A stretch of 64,000 bases of DNA from Deltaproteobacteria bacterium (GTDB lineage: Bacteria; Desulfobacterota; Desulfuromonadia; Desulfuromonadales; Geopsychrobacteraceae): positions 1 to 64,000 of the forward strand of contig JAJRWF010000048.1 of NCBI GenBank assembly GCA_024276905.1, read 5' to 3'. Under the pieces are notes generated by a model, which was not told the origin of the DNA, searched no databases, and saw nothing but the letters and a program-made list of their open reading frames with translations. Each line of letters begins with the position of its first letter. Position 1 is the first letter of the stretch. Positions 35,498 through 43,400 of this stretch are shown here, in pieces. Both the position numbers and the translations under genes were made by a program.

Positions 35498-38194
35498 ATG
35501 TCCAGACCGCATACTCCTGATCTCGGCAACCAGATCGAGATCGAAAACCGCGAGTGGCGCGAGTCGTTGGATTACGTGCTGCAGACAGCTGGGCCGCAGC
35601 GGGTCCTGCAGTTACTGCGACTGCTGCAGGTGCGCGCACAGGAGCAGGGGGTGAGCATCCCCTTCACCGCCAATACTCCCTACATCAACACCATTCCACG
35701 CCGCCAGCAGCCGGTTTTCCCCGGTGACCGTGAGCTTGAGCGCCGGATTAAATCGATTATCCGCTGGAACGCGATGGCGATGGTGGTGCGTGCCAACCAG
35801 GAATCTCCCGGCATCGGGGGCCATATTTCCACTTTCGCTTCAACTGCGACCCTGTGGGAGATCGGGTTCAATCATTTCTGGCGCGGGCGCACCGAAGACT
35901 TTCTCGGCGATATGGTCTATTTCCAGGGACACGCCGCACCGGGGATTTACGCCCGGGCCTTTCTGGAGGGACGGCTGACCGAGGACGATCTTAAGGGCTT
36001 CCGGCGGGAGCTGCGACCCACTAAGGGTGGGCTTTCTTCTTACCCGCATCCTTTCCTGATGCCAGATTTCTGGGAGTTTCCAACCGTTTCGATGGGACTG
36101 ACAGCTTTAAATGCGATTTACCAGGCACGTTTCAATCACTATCTGGTCGATCGTGGTTTGCGTAAGCGCAGTGGTCGCAAGGTCTGGGCAATGCTCGGCG
36201 ACGGTGAGATGGATGAGCCTGAATCTCTGGGCGCGATCACCCTTGCCTCGCGGGAGAAGCTCGACAACCTGATTTTTGTTATCAACTGCAACCTGCAGCG
36301 CCTCGATGGCCCGGTACGCGGCAACGGCAAGATTATTCAAGAGCTCGAAGCGGCATTCCGGGGCGCCGGCTGGAACGTGATCAAGGTGATCTGGGGCGAT
36401 GACTGGGACCGGCTGCTCGAAGCCGACAGCTCAGGCAAGCTGGTGCAGCGTATGGATGAAGTGCTTGATGGCGAAATGCAGCACTTTACCCTGGCGACTG
36501 GCGCCTATGTCCGTGAGCATTTCTTCGGCAAATACCCCGAACTTCTTGAGTTGGTCGCGGACTACACTGACGAGCAGCTGGGGCATCTGACACGTGGTGG
36601 ACATGATCCCGACAAGGTTTATGCGGCCTACAAGGCGGCGATTGAACACCAGGGAGCACCAACGGTGATCCTCGCCCAGACCATCAAGGGTTATGGCCTC
36701 GGTGAGGCGGGTGAGGGAAAAAATATCACTCATGCCCAAAAGAAGTTGAACGAAGATGAACTCAAGGCTTTTCGCACCCGCTTCAACATCCCGGTCAGCG
36801 ACAAGGAGATTGCCGAGACCCCTTTCTACAAACCAGCTGACGACAGTCCCGAAATGGTCTACCTCAAAGAGCGGCGCAGCGTACTGGGCGGCACCCTGCC
36901 GCGGCGCCAGGATGCCAGCTATCCGATGGCCTGTCAGACTGAAGAGGTGATTCGCGAATACTTTGACGGTTCAGGTGATCGTCCCTTGGCGACGACCATG
37001 GCTTACGTACATCTGCTGACCAAACTGCTGCGTGACCCGGAATTCGGCAAGCTGATTGTGCCGATTGTGCCCGATGAGGCACGAACCTTCGGTATGGAGT
37101 CGCTCTTCCGTGAAGCGGGCATCTACAGTCACGCCGGGCAGCTTTACGAGCCGGTCGACAAGGGCAGCCTGCTGTTCTACAACGAAAAAAAAGAGGGCGC
37201 GATTCTCGAAGAGGGTCTCAGCGAAGCCGGATCGATGGCCAGTTTTATCGCCGCCGGAACCGCGCATTCGAATAATGGTGTGCAGACCATCCCCTTCTAT
37301 ACCTTCTATTCGATGTTTGGTTTCCAGCGCGTCGGTGATCTGATCTGGGCGGCTTGCGATAGCCGGGCGCGTGGTTTTCTGATCGGTGCGACCGCCGGAC
37401 GCACCACCCTGGCCGGTGAAGGCTTACAGCATCAGGACGGTCACAGTCATGTGCTGGCCCTGACACCGCCCCGGGTCAAGGCTTACGACCCGGCCTTTGC
37501 TTATGAGCTGGCAATTATCATTCACGAGGGGCTGACGCGGATGTACTGCCATCAGGAGGATCTGATCTATTACTTGACGGTGATGAACGAAACCTATCTG
37601 ATGCCGCCGATGCCCAAAACGCCGAGCCGGGCAAAGATCCGCGAGGGGATTCTCAAGGGGATGTACCGCTTCCGTAAGTCGACCCTTAAGGCGGACAAAG
37701 GCAAGGTTCATCTGCTGGGCAGCGGGGCGATTCTGAATGAAGTGTGCAAGGCGCGACAAATACTCGAAGAGGATTACGGCGTCGCCGCCGATGTCTGGAG
37801 TGTTACCAGCTACAAGGAACTTTATACCGATGCGGTCGCGTGTGAACGCTGGAACCTGCTGCACCCGGACAAAAAGGCGAAGGTGTCTTATGTTCAAAGT
37901 CTGCTTGCAAAAGAAGACGGAACCTTTGTTGCCGCCAGTGACTATATGAAGGTGTTGCCAGCTGTGGTTGCCAAGTGGTTGCCGGGGCCCTTGCACTGCC
38001 TGGGGACCGATGGTTTCGGCCGTAGCGATGATCGTACCCGGCTGCGGGATTTTTTTGAGGTTGATGCACGCTATATCGTGCTCGCCGCTTTGCGCCAGCA
38101 GGTTGAAGCAAAGCAGTTGCCGAAAAGTGTACTGGGTCAGGCGATCAAGGAAATGGATATTGATCCGGGTAAACTGAATCCGCAGGTGGACTAG
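35498..38194 (+). CDS. aceE: Pyruvate dehydrogenase E1 component (homodimeric type)
   Basis: E1 decarboxylates pyruvate with thiamine diphosphate and acetylates the lipoyl group of E2. The start at 35498 follows an AAGGAG site. The 898 residues fit the single-chain AceE family. Key parts are SPGIGGHISTFASTATLWE, the ThDP-binding GDGEMDEPESLGA...NCNLQRLDGPVRGN stretch, KGYGLGEAGEGKN, the transketolase-like central domain near YTFYSMFGFQRVGDL and AGRTTLAGEGLQHQDGHS, and the C-terminal FGRSDDRTRLRDFFEVD. It is followed after 148 bp by the E2 gene. No E3 gene lies in the window. Confidence 0.95.
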   Translation: MSRPHTPDLGNQIEIENREWRESLDYVLQTAGPQRVLQLLRLLQVRAQEQGVSIPFTANTPYINTIPRRQQPVFPGDRELERRIKSIIRWNAMAMVVRANQESPGIGGHISTFASTATLWEIGFNHFWRGRTEDFLGDMVYFQGHAAPGIYARAFLEGRLTEDDLKGFRRELRPTKGGLSSYPHPFLMPDFWEFPTVSMGLTALNAIYQARFNHYLVDRGLRKRSGRKVWAMLGDGEMDEPESLGAITLASREKLDNLIFVINCNLQRLDGPVRGNGKIIQELEAAFRGAGWNVIKVIWGDDWDRLLEADSSGKLVQRMDEVLDGEMQHFTLATGAYVREHFFGKYPELLELVADYTDEQLGHLTRGGHDPDKVYAAYKAAIEHQGAPTVILAQTIKGYGLGEAGEGKNITHAQKKLNEDELKAFRTRFNIPVSDKEIAETPFYKPADDSPEMVYLKERRSVLGGTLPRRQDASYPMACQTEEVIREYFDGSGDRPLATTMAYVHLLTKLLRDPEFGKLIVPIVPDEARTFGMESLFREAGIYSHAGQLYEPVDKGSLLFYNEKKEGAILEEGLSEAGSMASFIAAGTAHSNNGVQTIPFYTFYSMFGFQRVGDLIWAACDSRARGFLIGATAGRTTLAGEGLQHQDGHSHVLALTPPRVKAYDPAFAYELAIIIHEGLTRMYCHQEDLIYYLTVMNETYLMPPMPKTPSRAKIREGILKGMYRFRKSTLKADKGKVHLLGSGAILNEVCKARQILEEDYGVAADVWSVTSYKELYTDAVACERWNLLHPDKKAKVSYVQSLLAKEDGTFVAASDYMKVLPAVVAKWLPGPLHCLGTDGFGRSDDRTRLRDFFEVDARYIVLAALRQQVEAKQLPKSVLGQAIKEMDIDPGKLNPQVD

Positions 38195-38342
38195 TGTCCC
38201 GTTTGGTTAGTTATGTCAATGAATTCTGAGTCAACAGGGCTTATGACTTTGGGGTTTTACAAAAAAGGGTTCAACCCCCGGGTCTTTATCCTGAGGAAAT
38301 CCAGAAGCTGAAGAGGTTTTGGTCAGGCAAAAAGGGAAGGCT

Positions 38343-39665
38343 ATGAAGCAGGAAATCAAAATACCCGAGGTGGCCGAGGGGGTAACAGGCGGGACGGTGG
38401 TGGCGCTCAAAGTCGCGGTCGGGGATCAGGTTGTGTTTGACCAGACCTTGCTGGAATTGGAGACCGACAAGGCGGTGGTGGCGATTCCCAGCCCGCTTGA
38501 AGGGCAGATCAGCGAAATCCGGGTTGCTGAGGGGGCAGAGGTTGAGGTCGGCTCAGTGGTGATGCTACTTGAACCCTCGGCGGCTCCACAGGAACAGCCT
38601 GAGGTGGTTGCACCCTCTGCAGTGGACGCTGCTCCAGAGTCGTCAGATAGTGCCGGTGCTGAGGTTGCGACCGAACCTGAGACGCCGTCATTCGGGGAAA
38701 AAGAACAGCCTGTAGCAGAATTACCGCTTGAGCAGAAGGATGGTCACCGCGGGCCTTTGGTCGCGGCGGCTGCGCCGTCGGTGCGCCATCTGGCGCGTGA
38801 ACTCGGGGTCGATATCCATCAGGTGTCGGGGGCTGGACCCGGTGGACGGATCAATGCCGATGATATTAGACTCTATGTGAACCACAAAATGCAGTCAGTC
38901 GCCAATCAGGGTTCGTCTGCGGCGAATGCGCATCATTCGCGGGCGCTACCCGATTTCAGCCGTTTCGGGCCAAGCCGCCGGGAACCGCTGTCGAAGGTGC
39001 GTCAATTAACCGCAGACGCCATGAGTTATGCCTGGTCGACCATCCCGATGGTGACCCAGTACGATAAAGCTGCAATCGACAGTGTTGAAAAATTCCGCAA
39101 AGAGTTCAATCGGAGCGCCGGGCCGGAAACCCGATTGACCATGACCGCATTTCTGGTCAAGGTCTGTGCTGCGGCCTTACGGGTTTTTCCGCAGGTTAAC
39201 AGCGCTCTGGATCTGTCCCGTCGGGAGTTGATTCTTCATCATTTTATTAATATCGGCGTTGCGGTTGATACCCCCGGTGGTCTGCTGGTACCGGTAATCC
39301 GTGAGGCAGAGAGCAAAGGGGTCGAGAAGATCGCTGCCGAACTGACCGAACTGGCCGCTCGCGCCCGTGAGCGCCGCCTTGGTCCTGCGGAAATGGAAGG
39401 GGGAACTTTCACCATCAGCAATCTGGGCGGAATCGGCGGCAGTGCCTTCACGCCGATTGTCTATGCGCCGCAGGTAGCGATTCTCGGCGTCTCCACAGCG
39501 GAAATGCAGCCAAAGTGGAACGGCAGCGAATTCGAGCCGCAACTGATGCTGCCGCTCAGCTTGACCTATGATCACCGGGTCATCGATGGCGCTGCCGGAG
39601 CGCGCTTTTTGCGCTGGATCTGCCGGGCGTTGGAGAATCCCCTGAACCTGGTGATGAAGGGGTAG
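38343..39665 (+). CDS. aceF: Dihydrolipoamide acetyltransferase (pyruvate dehydrogenase E2)
   Basis: E2 passes the acetyl group from E1 to CoA. The 440 residues from the ATG at 38343 form one lipoyl domain (1-78) with Lys43 in LELETDKAVVAIP, an Ala/Pro/Glu-rich linker (about 80-140), the peripheral subunit-binding domain (AAAPSVRHLARELGVDIHQV, about 145-185), and the catalytic domain with the motif DHRVIDG (about 410-416; His and Asp catalytic). One lipoyl domain, against three in E. coli, is normal for many bacteria. Lipoylation could involve the ligase-like protein at 15605-16384. Confidence 0.94.
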   Translation: MKQEIKIPEVAEGVTGGTVVALKVAVGDQVVFDQTLLELETDKAVVAIPSPLEGQISEIRVAEGAEVEVGSVVMLLEPSAAPQEQPEVVAPSAVDAAPESSDSAGAEVATEPETPSFGEKEQPVAELPLEQKDGHRGPLVAAAAPSVRHLARELGVDIHQVSGAGPGGRINADDIRLYVNHKMQSVANQGSSAANAHHSRALPDFSRFGPSRREPLSKVRQLTADAMSYAWSTIPMVTQYDKAAIDSVEKFRKEFNRSAGPETRLTMTAFLVKVCAAALRVFPQVNSALDLSRRELILHHFINIGVAVDTPGGLLVPVIREAESKGVEKIAAELTELAARARERRLGPAEMEGGTFTISNLGGIGGSAFTPIVYAPQVAILGVSTAEMQPKWNGSEFEPQLMLPLSLTYDHRVIDGAAGARFLRWICRALENPLNLVMKG

Positions 39666-39670
39666 TGTCC

Positions 39671-39703
39671 CGTGCGGCGGACCTTTTTCGGTCACGCCGC
39701 ACG
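39671..39703. terminator. Long hairpin after aceF
   Basis: CGTGCGGCG and GACC pair with GGTC and CGCCGCACG, 13 bp with a single bulged A and a T-rich hexaloop. It starts 6 bp after the aceF stop and faces the convergent hemerythrin gene. No T-run follows, so its strength as a terminator is uncertain. Confidence 0.6.
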
Positions 39704-39735
39704 TACAGGGTTTCTTCATGATGTAGAAGTCGTTC

Positions 39736-40290
39736 TCAGGCTGCCGCCTGACGTTCATATTCTTCAACCATTTCCCGGTAGCGGGTTTCGAGTCCGGGTG
39801 TTCTGGCGGCGGCATCCGTGTAGGCCTTAAGCATGCGTGGGCGCACTTCAGCGGGCAGAACCCGCTCGGACAAGGGATAGAGGATCGTATCCTCCTTGTC
39901 GATATGTCCGCGCAACAGTTCGGCATAGCCACGGGCATGCTCGACGATGACCGGGATCTGTCCGGTTTCGCCATCCAGGGCCTTTTGCGCGGCCTCTTCC
40001 ATCTCTTTGACGTGGGCGCGGCCCTGGTCATGTTCCATCAGCATCGCTTCGATGGGTGACTGTTTCTCCGGCATGCCGTTTTGGACCAGTTCGACAAAGA
40101 GTACGTCCTCTTCCTTGACATGGTGAAAACGGTCGGCATAGTTGCGGATGAAATCGACCGCATCAAGATAAAATTTCCAGTTGCGGAACTTGCCGTCTGC
40201 CAGCAGCCCGGTATTGTTCTCGACCAGGGTGATCATGCGCAGAATCAGCTGGTGCTCGTCCTTCAGCATTTGGGTGACATCTTCAGCCAT
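39736..40290 (-). CDS. Hemerythrin HHE domain protein
   Basis: A four-helix-bundle di-iron protein. The 184 residues carry histidine/acid ligands spaced through the bundle: KDEHQLIL (about 10-17), YADRFHHVKEEDVLF (about 51-65), MLMEHDQGRAHVKE and RGHIDKEDTILYP. It resembles the hemerythrin half of RIC/YtfE-ScdA iron-centre repair proteins and the DcrH-like oxygen- or NO-binding group. It is the third gene of an operon with a DUF1858-like gene behind an FNR-like box, which points to nitrosative or oxidative stress defence. The start lies next to the end of the upstream Cys-rich gene. Confidence 0.85.
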   Translation of the reverse strand: MAEDVTQMLKDEHQLILRMITLVENNTGLLADGKFRNWKFYLDAVDFIRNYADRFHHVKEEDVLFVELVQNGMPEKQSPIEAMLMEHDQGRAHVKEMEEAAQKALDGETGQIPVIVEHARGYAELLRGHIDKEDTILYPLSERVLPAEVRPRMLKAYTDAAARTPGLETRYREMVEEYERQAAA

Positions 40291-40291
40291 C

Positions 40292-40750
40292 TTAGGCTTT
40301 CCTTTCGCCGCCGACCCCGATCACGACGACCTCGAAGGGGATATCCTTGCCCGACTCTTTTAAGGCCTGCTCGGCCATCATCGCCATGCCGCGGCAGCAG
40401 GGGACTTCCATGATGGTGACAGTTAACGATTTGATCTCGTTTTCACGCAGCATCGTGGTCAGTTTCTCAACGTAGGAACTGGTGTCATCGAGCTTGGGGC
40501 AGGCATTGACCAGCACCTTGCCCTTGATGAAATCTCGGTGGAATTCAGCATAGGCGAAGGGGGCACAGTCGGCAGCAACCAGCAGGTGCGCGTCCTGCAA
40601 CCAGGGGGCCGAAGGCGGAACCAGGTGCAGCTGGGTCGGCCACTGACGCAGTTCAGATTGCAGACGGCCGGTTGTTTCTTCGTTGCTGGTTTGCGGGGCT
40701 TCTACGGTACGGACCTGACTGCCGGGGCAGCCGCAAGCAAGTTTACTCAT
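40292..40750 (-). CDS. Cysteine-rich protein of unknown function
   Basis: I do not recognise a named function. The 152 residues contain cysteines at the very N-terminus (LACGCPGSQV), in VAADCAPFAYAEFH, in VLVNACPKLDD and in EVPCCRGMAMMAEQAL. They could ligate iron-sulfur or another metal; the alternating strand-helix pattern suggests a small alpha/beta fold. TTGRLQSELRQWPTQLHLVPP resembles proteins seen beside ferredoxin domains, but no ferredoxin motif is present here. GGAG precedes the ATG. It lies between the DUF1858-like and hemerythrin genes and is very probably co-transcribed, so it may help in Fe-S protection or repair. Confidence 0.72.
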   Translation of the reverse strand: MSKLACGCPGSQVRTVEAPQTSNEETTGRLQSELRQWPTQLHLVPPSAPWLQDAHLLVAADCAPFAYAEFHRDFIKGKVLVNACPKLDDTSSYVEKLTTMLRENEIKSLTVTIMEVPCCRGMAMMAEQALKESGKDIPFEVVVIGVGGERKA

Positions 40751-40802
40751 GATGTTTCTCCATATAGTTTTTGGTTATCGACGATTTGTCACTCGTTACC
40801 CG

Positions 40803-41024
40803 TTACTGTTCCTCAAGGTACGCGATTATATCCTGTTCGATTTTACTTTCGATCTCATCACCCAGAGCGTGAATTGCGACAACATCCTTGACCAGGCAGA
40901 TACCGACACCGCAGGTCACGCAGCCGATTTCATAGTTATCGAGAATTTCACCAATTCTCGGGTGTTGTTCGATGATTGTGTTGATGGCCTGTTCGCCGAT
41001 CTCTGCAGGCAGATTCATGTCCAC
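40803..41024 (-). CDS. DUF1858/ScdA_N-like small protein
   Basis: A 73-residue acidic protein with INTIIEQHPRIGEILDNYEIGCVTCGVGIC, the pattern of DUF1858 and of the ScdA N-terminal domain: a helix pair followed by two or more cysteines (Cys-x2-Cys-x4-Cys). In RIC/YtfE proteins this domain is fused to a hemerythrin domain and takes part in repairing iron centres after NO damage. Here the two parts are separate genes of one operon. An AAGGAG site precedes the ATG. First gene after the FNR-like box at 41082-41095. Confidence 0.8.
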   Translation of the reverse strand: MDMNLPAEIGEQAINTIIEQHPRIGEILDNYEIGCVTCGVGICLVKDVVAIHALGDEIESKIEQDIIAYLEEQ

Positions 41025-41053
41025 TCTCCTTTTTGTTTGCCTTTGATGGTGCC

Positions 41054-41095
41054 AGATTACGGGCTTTTATCGTCTTAAAACATGATCCAGGTCAA
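41054..41095 (-). promoter_or_regulatory. FNR-like box and -10 before the DUF1858-hemerythrin operon
   Basis: On the minus strand TTGAC-CTGG-ATCAT (41082-41095) matches the FNR/DNR palindrome at nine of ten arm positions if C or T is allowed at the fifth. Its centre lies 41.5 bp before about 41047, with TAATCT (41054-41059) at -10. The layout is the same as at the nar promoter. Confidence 0.6.
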
Positions 41096-41232
41096 AACCT
41101 GATAAAAATCGTCAGATTTGTTGCTGCAGGGTTTCTGTCATGCATTTGAATGTGTCAGAGAGGGGGGCTGCCTGAAGCGTTTTTGGGAGGCATCCGACTC
41201 CGCGAACAGGTTGGCGAAGCCGGATGCTGTTC

Positions 41233-41619
41233 TCAGAGGTTGTCAATGACGGTTTGCAACTTTTCCTTGACGATTTCGGCTATTTCGCCGAGGGCAGGAT
41301 TTTCAACCGCTTGCATCGAAGCAATCGGGTTGACGGCTCCGACCTCGACGCTGCCGTTGTCGAATTCCTGTACAATAACGTTGCAGGGCAACATGCTGCC
41401 GATCCAGGGTTCTGCCAGCAGGGCCTTATGGGCAAAGGTTGGATTGCAGGCCCCCAGAATCCGGTAGTTGCGGAAATCAGCACCAATTTTTTGTTTGAGA
41501 GTTGCCTTGACGTCGATTTCGGTCAATATTCCGAAACCCTCTTTCTTCAGCTCTTCGCTCACGCGTAAAATGGCGTCTTCAAAAGAGAGGGCGAGTTTCT
41601 TTCTAAATACGTAACCCAT
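41233..41619 (-). CDS. DUF302 family protein
   Basis: DUF302 proteins are small alpha/beta proteins of unclear function, often near metal, sulfur or redox genes. The ATG at 41619 was chosen for its AGGAG site; the frame is open upstream. The 128 residues show the family pattern: SFEDAILRVSEELKKEGFGILTEIDVKATLKQKIG, YRILGACNPTFAHKALLAEP, GSMLPCNVIVQE and a C-terminal helix. Two cysteines (GACNP and LPCNV) are conserved positions in many members. Single gene, divergent from the ArsR gene. Confidence 0.88.
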   Translation of the reverse strand: MGYVFRKKLALSFEDAILRVSEELKKEGFGILTEIDVKATLKQKIGADFRNYRILGACNPTFAHKALLAEPWIGSMLPCNVIVQEFDNGSVEVGAVNPIASMQAVENPALGEIAEIVKEKLQTVIDNL

Positions 41620-41842
41620 TGTATAAGCTCCTTTTTCGGCGAAAATAGTTTTCCTGCGCTTTTGCGTTTCCAAGTCTAGCAGATGCGATACGCTTGTCTA
41701 CCCGATCTGTGCTGCGCGCGGATAGCGGGGTTGCCATACTTTCGGCTTGTCGAGACAACGTCTGTTGAGTGGGGACAGACGCAGGGAGATTGTGGAATTT
41801 TGTGCCCTTGACAAGGTCGGCCTTGCCGAGTATATTTAATCA

Positions 41843-41868
41843 AACATGTGAGCAACTGTTCAATTGAA
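41843..41868. promoter_or_regulatory. ArsR/SmtB-type operator
   Basis: A 12-2-12 imperfect palindrome with core TGAGCA-AC-TGTTCA (41849-41862), close to the SmtB/CzrA consensus TGAACA-N2-TGTTCA. It ends 8 bp before the arsR start codon, so bound repressor would block transcription of arsR and the permease. Confidence 0.6.
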
Positions 41869-41876
41869 AGGGTTTT

Positions 41877-42230
41877 ATGACTCAGGACATATGTCAGGTC
41901 ACGATTATCAACCAGCAGCGGATTGCTCAGGCCAGGAAGCAGATGCCGGACGACACGACTCTGGTCGAGATCGCCGAAACCTTCAAGCTGTTGGGTGATC
42001 CAACCCGCGTGAAAATTCTTCAGGCGCTGGCTGTTACCGAGCTCTGTGTCTGTGACCTGGCGGCGTTGCTTGAAATGACCTCTTCGGCAATTTCGCACCA
42101 GTTGCGCCTGTTGCGCGCGCGCGGCATTGTGCGTTTTCGGAAGCAGGGCAAGATGGTCTACTACGCTCTGGATGACAGTCATGTGCAGACCCTGGTTGAG
42201 GTCAGCCTGTGCCATGTGACAGAGTGTTGA
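41877..42230 (+). CDS. ArsR/SmtB family metal-responsive repressor
   Basis: A 117-residue winged-helix repressor that leaves DNA when metal or arsenite binds. The helix-turn-helix region is LLGDPTRVKILQAL, then DLAALLEMTSSAISHQLRLLR and the wing VRFRKQGKMVYYALDD. The motif ELCVCD sits on the recognition-proximal helix, as the metal-binding cysteine pair of ArsR/CadC. Further cysteines lie at the N-terminus (DICQV) and the C-terminus (SLCHVTEC). It is 13 bp from the permease gene and has its own operator upstream, so autoregulation is expected. Confidence 0.92.
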   Translation: MTQDICQVTIINQQRIAQARKQMPDDTTLVEIAETFKLLGDPTRVKILQALAVTELCVCDLAALLEMTSSAISHQLRLLRARGIVRFRKQGKMVYYALDDSHVQTLVEVSLCHVTEC

Positions 42231-42243
42231 GAGGAAGCTGTTA

Positions 42244-43335
42244 ATGCTGGAAATAATGATTGGAATACTGGCAGAGTGCTGGGAGATCCTTCTTGAATCC
42301 GCACCTTATGTGCTGTTTGGTTTTTTTGCTGCCGGGCTGCTCAAGGCTCTGGTTCCTGAAGAGGCGGTCGTTAGGCATCTGGGGAAAAGCAGCACCGGAT
42401 CGGTGCTTAAGGCATCACTCTTTGGTGTCCCTTTGCCCCTTTGTTCCTGTGGCGTGATCCCGGCAGCAATCGGTCTGCGCAAACAGGGTGCGAGCAAGGG
42501 CGCCTCGGCCTCTTTTCTGGTTTCGGTTCCTGAGACCGGAGTTGATTCCATCGCGATTACCTGGGCGCTGCTCGATCCGATCATGACCCTGGTGCGACCG
42601 GTTTCGGCGTTTTTAACCGCGACGGTTACCGGTTTGCTGATCAATCTGCTGCCGGAGGAGTCCGGGGCGCCCGAGGAGATAAAAGAGGACAGTTGCGGTT
42701 GCGGCAGTTCCTGCAGTAGTGATGATTCGTCCTCGGCAGACAACCCGCCACTATTAAAACGGTTACGAGAGGGGATAAGCTATGCGTTCGGTGACCTTCT
42801 TGGTGATATCGGCAAGTGGCTGTTGATCGGGATTGTCGTCGCGGGGGTGATCTCCTACCTGGTGCCGGATGACTTTTTTGTCCATTATCTGAGCAGTGAG
42901 TTTACGTCGCTACTGATTATGCTGGCGGTCGGAATACCCCTTTATATCTGTGCCAGTGCTTCAACGCCGATTGCCGCCGCTTTGGTACTTAAAGGGTTGT
43001 CTCCGGGAGCCGCACTGGTTTTTCTGCTTGCCGGACCTGCGACCAACGCCGCAACCCTGACGGTTGTTTATCGCTATTTCGGCCGGGCCGCGACTGGAAT
43101 TTATCTGGCCTCAATCGCCGTCTGTTCCTTGGTTTTCGGTTATCTGCTGAACCGACTCTATGGCATGACCGGGATCGATATTACCCGTTGGGTCGAGCAG
43201 GCCGAGTCGGCGACTTCTTCGCCGTTTGCTCTGATTTCGGCGCTGCTGCTGTTGATTCTGATCGCTAAAAACTTTCTGCCCGGCCGCCATGGATCATCCA
43301 GTGATTGCGGTTGCGGCGATTCCTGCTCATCCTGA
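42244..43335 (+). CDS. SO_0444-type permease (ArsP/YraQ family), probable metal efflux
   Basis: An inner-membrane permease of the DUF318 family; SO_0444 members have been linked to Cu/Zn and the related ArsP to organoarsenical export. The 363 residues have two homologous bundles of about four helices. Motifs are VPLPLCSCGVIPAA with paired cysteines, KGASASFLVSVPETG, and in the second half ICASASTPIAAALVLKG and LLAGPATNAATLT. A central hydrophilic loop (SCGCGSSCSSDDSSS) and the extreme C-terminus (DCGCGDSCSS) carry near-identical cysteine motifs, probably metal-binding. It is read with the ArsR gene, which supports metal or metalloid export. Confidence 0.88.
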   Translation: MLEIMIGILAECWEILLESAPYVLFGFFAAGLLKALVPEEAVVRHLGKSSTGSVLKASLFGVPLPLCSCGVIPAAIGLRKQGASKGASASFLVSVPETGVDSIAITWALLDPIMTLVRPVSAFLTATVTGLLINLLPEESGAPEEIKEDSCGCGSSCSSDDSSSADNPPLLKRLREGISYAFGDLLGDIGKWLLIGIVVAGVISYLVPDDFFVHYLSSEFTSLLIMLAVGIPLYICASASTPIAAALVLKGLSPGAALVFLLAGPATNAATLTVVYRYFGRAATGIYLASIAVCSLVFGYLLNRLYGMTGIDITRWVEQAESATSSPFALISALLLLILIAKNFLPGRHGSSSDCGCGDSCSS

Positions 43336-43400
43336 AGTAAGGCATCGTGCGGGCCGCAGCCTCGCGGTTCCATTTTAGACTCGGTTTCTGGAGTATGTAC

